From: Gloeophyllum trabeum ATCC 11539
Taxonomy: Eukaryota > Basidiomycota > Agaricomycetes > Gloeophyllales > Gloeophyllaceae
Assembly: GCF_000344685.1 (NCBI RefSeq)
Contig: NW_006920429.1
Span: 200,432-210,616 of the forward strand
Reading direction: 5' to 3'
DNA: 10,185 nucleotides
Both the position numbers and the translations under genes were made by a program. Below are positions 8,847 to 10,185 of the stretch, one piece after another. The notes under the pieces are model-generated. The model was not told where the DNA came from. It did no database searches and worked only from the letters and a program-made list of their open reading frames with translations. Position 1 is the first letter of the stretch, and each line of letters begins with the position of its first letter.

Positions 8847-9204
8847 GGCTCTCCCTGCCCGCATACGCATGGACATCCTCCATCCTCGACTGTATCCAAC
8901 GGCTTCCTCTCCCCAACCGGCCCAAGTTCCTCAACCCGAAAGTGCTGATCCCATGCCCGCCCTCCCCATCCATATTGACGCCCCGCTCACCCGTGATCAA
9001 GTTCATCCGCGAGACGCTCTACCCCCCCTTGTGGATGTGCTCGAGTGCCCCACCATGCGGTGGCTCCTGTCGCGCCCGCGTACTTTCCCATTGCCTTCGC
9101 GATACGTGATATTGGATGTCGCAACGCCCGAGGGTGACGTAGTGGGTGTACTGGGGACGAGGGTGACGTTGGGATCCAGCCGAGGCCCCTTGTCATTGAC
9201 TTAG

Positions 9205-9650
9205 GGAGCTTACGGAGTATTGGGTGCGGGTGCGAGGGAGGAGGAGCAGGACAACGAGGCGGCCCATCTCGGGGCGAGGAAGGATACCCCCCCCAGCGCC
9301 CCGGCTCTAGGGTGGGGCATGATGCCATGATGCAGGAGCAAAAGGGAGCAGGGCCCGATGGTGGCCATCAGGCTTTCGCAACGATACCCCTCCGCCCTCA
9401 ATGCCACCCTACAACGCTGCGTTGACGAGGTACAAGTCGAGCTCTGTGAGTACTGTGTGTAGATAAATAAGACCCAGGCTAACAATGCTGCAGAGGTCCC
9501 CGCGGCACACGCATTTTCCATCTGTCCTGACGAGGACTTGGAAGCCGACTTCGCCCTGCGCCCACAGTCCCTCTATCGGACGCTCCTCCTGTTAGGAAGC
9601 GATGTCCTAACTAGTCATCTTGAGATAACTGGGCCACGTGCCAACAGTTA
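9205..9650 (+). pseudogene. Remnant of an unidentified intron-containing gene, cut by the LTR
   Basis: I do not recognise the product. A canonical 48-base intron is visible: GTGAGT at 9446, branch-like GCTAACA, and TGCAG ending at 9493. A GC-rich exon-like stretch after it includes DLEADFALRPQSLYRTLLLL and DVLTSHLEITGPRANSY in one frame, running straight into the LTR at about 9651. Upstream, the frame that reads best (LSQRYPSALNATLQ) has a TGA at 9328-9330 and would not join cleanly using GTGAGT. A GTACAA donor at 9430 with an acceptor after CAGAG at 9495 would keep frame. The most likely reading is a host or old mobile-element gene disrupted by the retrotransposon; chance open frames cannot be excluded. 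Confidence 0.35.
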
Positions 9651-10037
9651 TGTTGTCACTACCTCAGTAAGCGTACTGAAAGGTAGGTCTGGCCGGGCCA
9701 ATGCCAACGGTCAAGTCAAGAGTCCAGGTAATCGCTGTATTCAACAGGAGGTTGAACTAAGGAATACATGGGTTTTCCTACAGTATATATAGTAACTGGT
9801 ATAGGGGTTAATACCCAAAGAAGAGAACAATAAGAAAGGACGCGTAAGCCATCCTGTGAGAACGTAACTCAGAGAAATGAGAAATACAAGGGCGCCCATT
9901 GGTAGAAGGTGAGTCAAGGGAGATAACGTGTGAGAAGAAGATGGCGTCCATGGGAAGGTCTACTCAGAGAAAGGTACTGTCCAATAGCAATGCTCGGAAT
10001 GGAAATGGAATGAGATAAGCATGGGAAAATCATAACA
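9651..10037 (-). mobile_element. 3' LTR of a Ty3/gypsy-like retrotransposon
   Basis: On the minus strand it begins TGTTATGATTTTCCC at 10037, right after a polypurine tract, and ends ...GTGACAACA at 9651 (or ...GTGACA at 9654). It thus has TGT...ACA ends and a length of about 384-387 bases. It has a TATA box and repeated ACTCAGAGAAA motifs (plus-strand sense, near 9868 and 9963). The element body lies to the right, mostly beyond the window, so the partner LTR and target duplication cannot be checked. The gypsy assignment rests on the overall layout and on family memory. Confidence 0.65.
9784..9791 (-). promoter_or_regulatory. TATA box of the gypsy-like LTR
   Basis: TATATATA lies within the LTR. 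Its symmetry hides orientation, but the polypurine tract sets the LTR on the minus strand, placing transcription toward lower coordinates within this LTR and, in the matching 5' LTR, into the element. Confidence 0.45.
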
Positions 10038-10054
10038 TTACCCCCTTCCTATGG
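10038..10054 (-). other. Polypurine tract of the retrotransposon
   Basis: On the minus strand the bases next to the LTR read CCATAGGAAGGGGGTAA, a purine-rich run directly before TGTTATG. This is the plus-strand DNA primer site of LTR elements and sets the orientation of the LTR. The plus-strand reading after the LTR does not resemble a tRNA primer-binding site. Confidence 0.65.
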
Positions 10055-10074
10055 TCGAAGTTTACCCAAACTTC

Positions 10075-10185
10075 CTAGTCATGACCGGTTACCGAACCGT
10101 CCAGGTCCACAAGAGTGCCATCATCGTAGTCTTGCTCTTCGGTGGCTTCTTGGATAGCATTGTCCCAAACAGTTCGTTGAGGACA
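10075..10185 (-). CDS. C-terminal end of the gypsy-like polyprotein (partial)
   Basis: Reading inward from the right edge of the window, one minus-strand frame is open for 36 codons and ends at TAG (10077-10075), 21 bases before the polypurine tract. That is where the last ORF of a gypsy element usually stops. The peptide is acidic (TEEQDYDDGTLVDLDGSVTG near the end). No integrase or chromodomain motif falls within this short piece, so the assignment rests on position only. The 5' part lies outside the window. Confidence 0.4.
   Translation of the reverse strand, partial: CPQRTVWDNAIQEATEEQDYDDGTLVDLDGSVTGHD

Larger units (their letters stand above)
8430..9204. other. GC-rich region without a resolvable gene
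   Basis: The base composition becomes clearly more GC-rich than in the transposon genes. Long frames are open on both strands, which GC-rich, repeat-bearing DNA produces easily. One plus-strand frame ending at 9204 reads like ordinary protein between about 8950 and 9170 (for example LVDVLECPTMRWLLSRP and RYVILDVATPEGDVVGVLG), but no domain was recognised, no start could be justified and no clean exon joins were found. The stretch may be eroded host coding sequence or an old repeat. Confidence 0.35.

Noticed and set aside
8255..9006. Minus-strand open frames of 214 and 178 codons
   Set aside because: They cross a CGCACACG low-complexity run and GC-rich DNA, show Ala-Arg repeats and no recognisable domain, and overlap non-coding LTR-like sequence.
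10038..10060. Primer-binding site after a plus-strand 5' LTR
   Set aside because: The bases TTACCCCCTTCC do not resemble a tRNA 3' end complement; the reverse reading is a good polypurine tract, so the LTR is a 3' LTR on the minus strand.

Overview
This window looks like a transposon-dense stretch of a filamentous basidiomycete genome, most likely an Agaricomycete. The reasons are genes split by many short GT-AG introns of about 47-65 bases, a full-length Plavaka-type (KDZ superfamily) transposase, a partner gene of a lineage-expanded uncharacterised mushroom family, and LTR retrotransposon pieces on both sides. No bacterial features, tRNA or rRNA genes were seen.

Layout. (1) Positions 1-776 hold no convincing gene. 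A copia-like LTR may run from 87 to 713, with a TATA box at 279-286 and several short direct and inverted repeats at its left edge. (2) Positions 777-3802 (minus strand) hold a nine-exon gene of about 855 codons, with a basic, charged, coiled-coil-like N-terminus and a globular C-terminal domain. (3) Positions 3803-4074 are a short divergent intergenic region that must contain both promoters. (4) Positions 4075-8054 (plus strand) hold a nine-exon gene of about 1,108 codons: a C2H2 zinc finger, an acidic linker, and a complete Plavaka transposase core and C-terminal region with no stop or frameshift once introns are removed. (5) Positions 8055-8430 are non-coding, with two abutting palindromes, a stretch resembling the left LTR-like promoter, and a tandem 9-mer. 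(6) Positions 8430-9204 are GC-rich with low-complexity runs and no resolvable gene. (7) Positions 9205-9650 look like remnants of an exon-intron-exon gene that I cannot name, interrupted at about 9651. (8) Positions 9651-10037 are the 3' LTR of a Ty3/gypsy-like element on the minus strand, followed to the right by its polypurine tract and a candidate end of its last ORF. The rest of that element lies beyond the window.

The two central genes are divergently arranged, share one short promoter region and both read through cleanly. The simplest reading is a two-gene Plavaka-type DNA transposon: a transposase plus a partner or cargo protein of unknown function. A 9-mer, CTAAGTCAG, occurs near both outer sides of the pair and in the promoter between them, and is a candidate site for transposase or zinc-finger binding. 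Exact element termini could not be fixed from this one copy.
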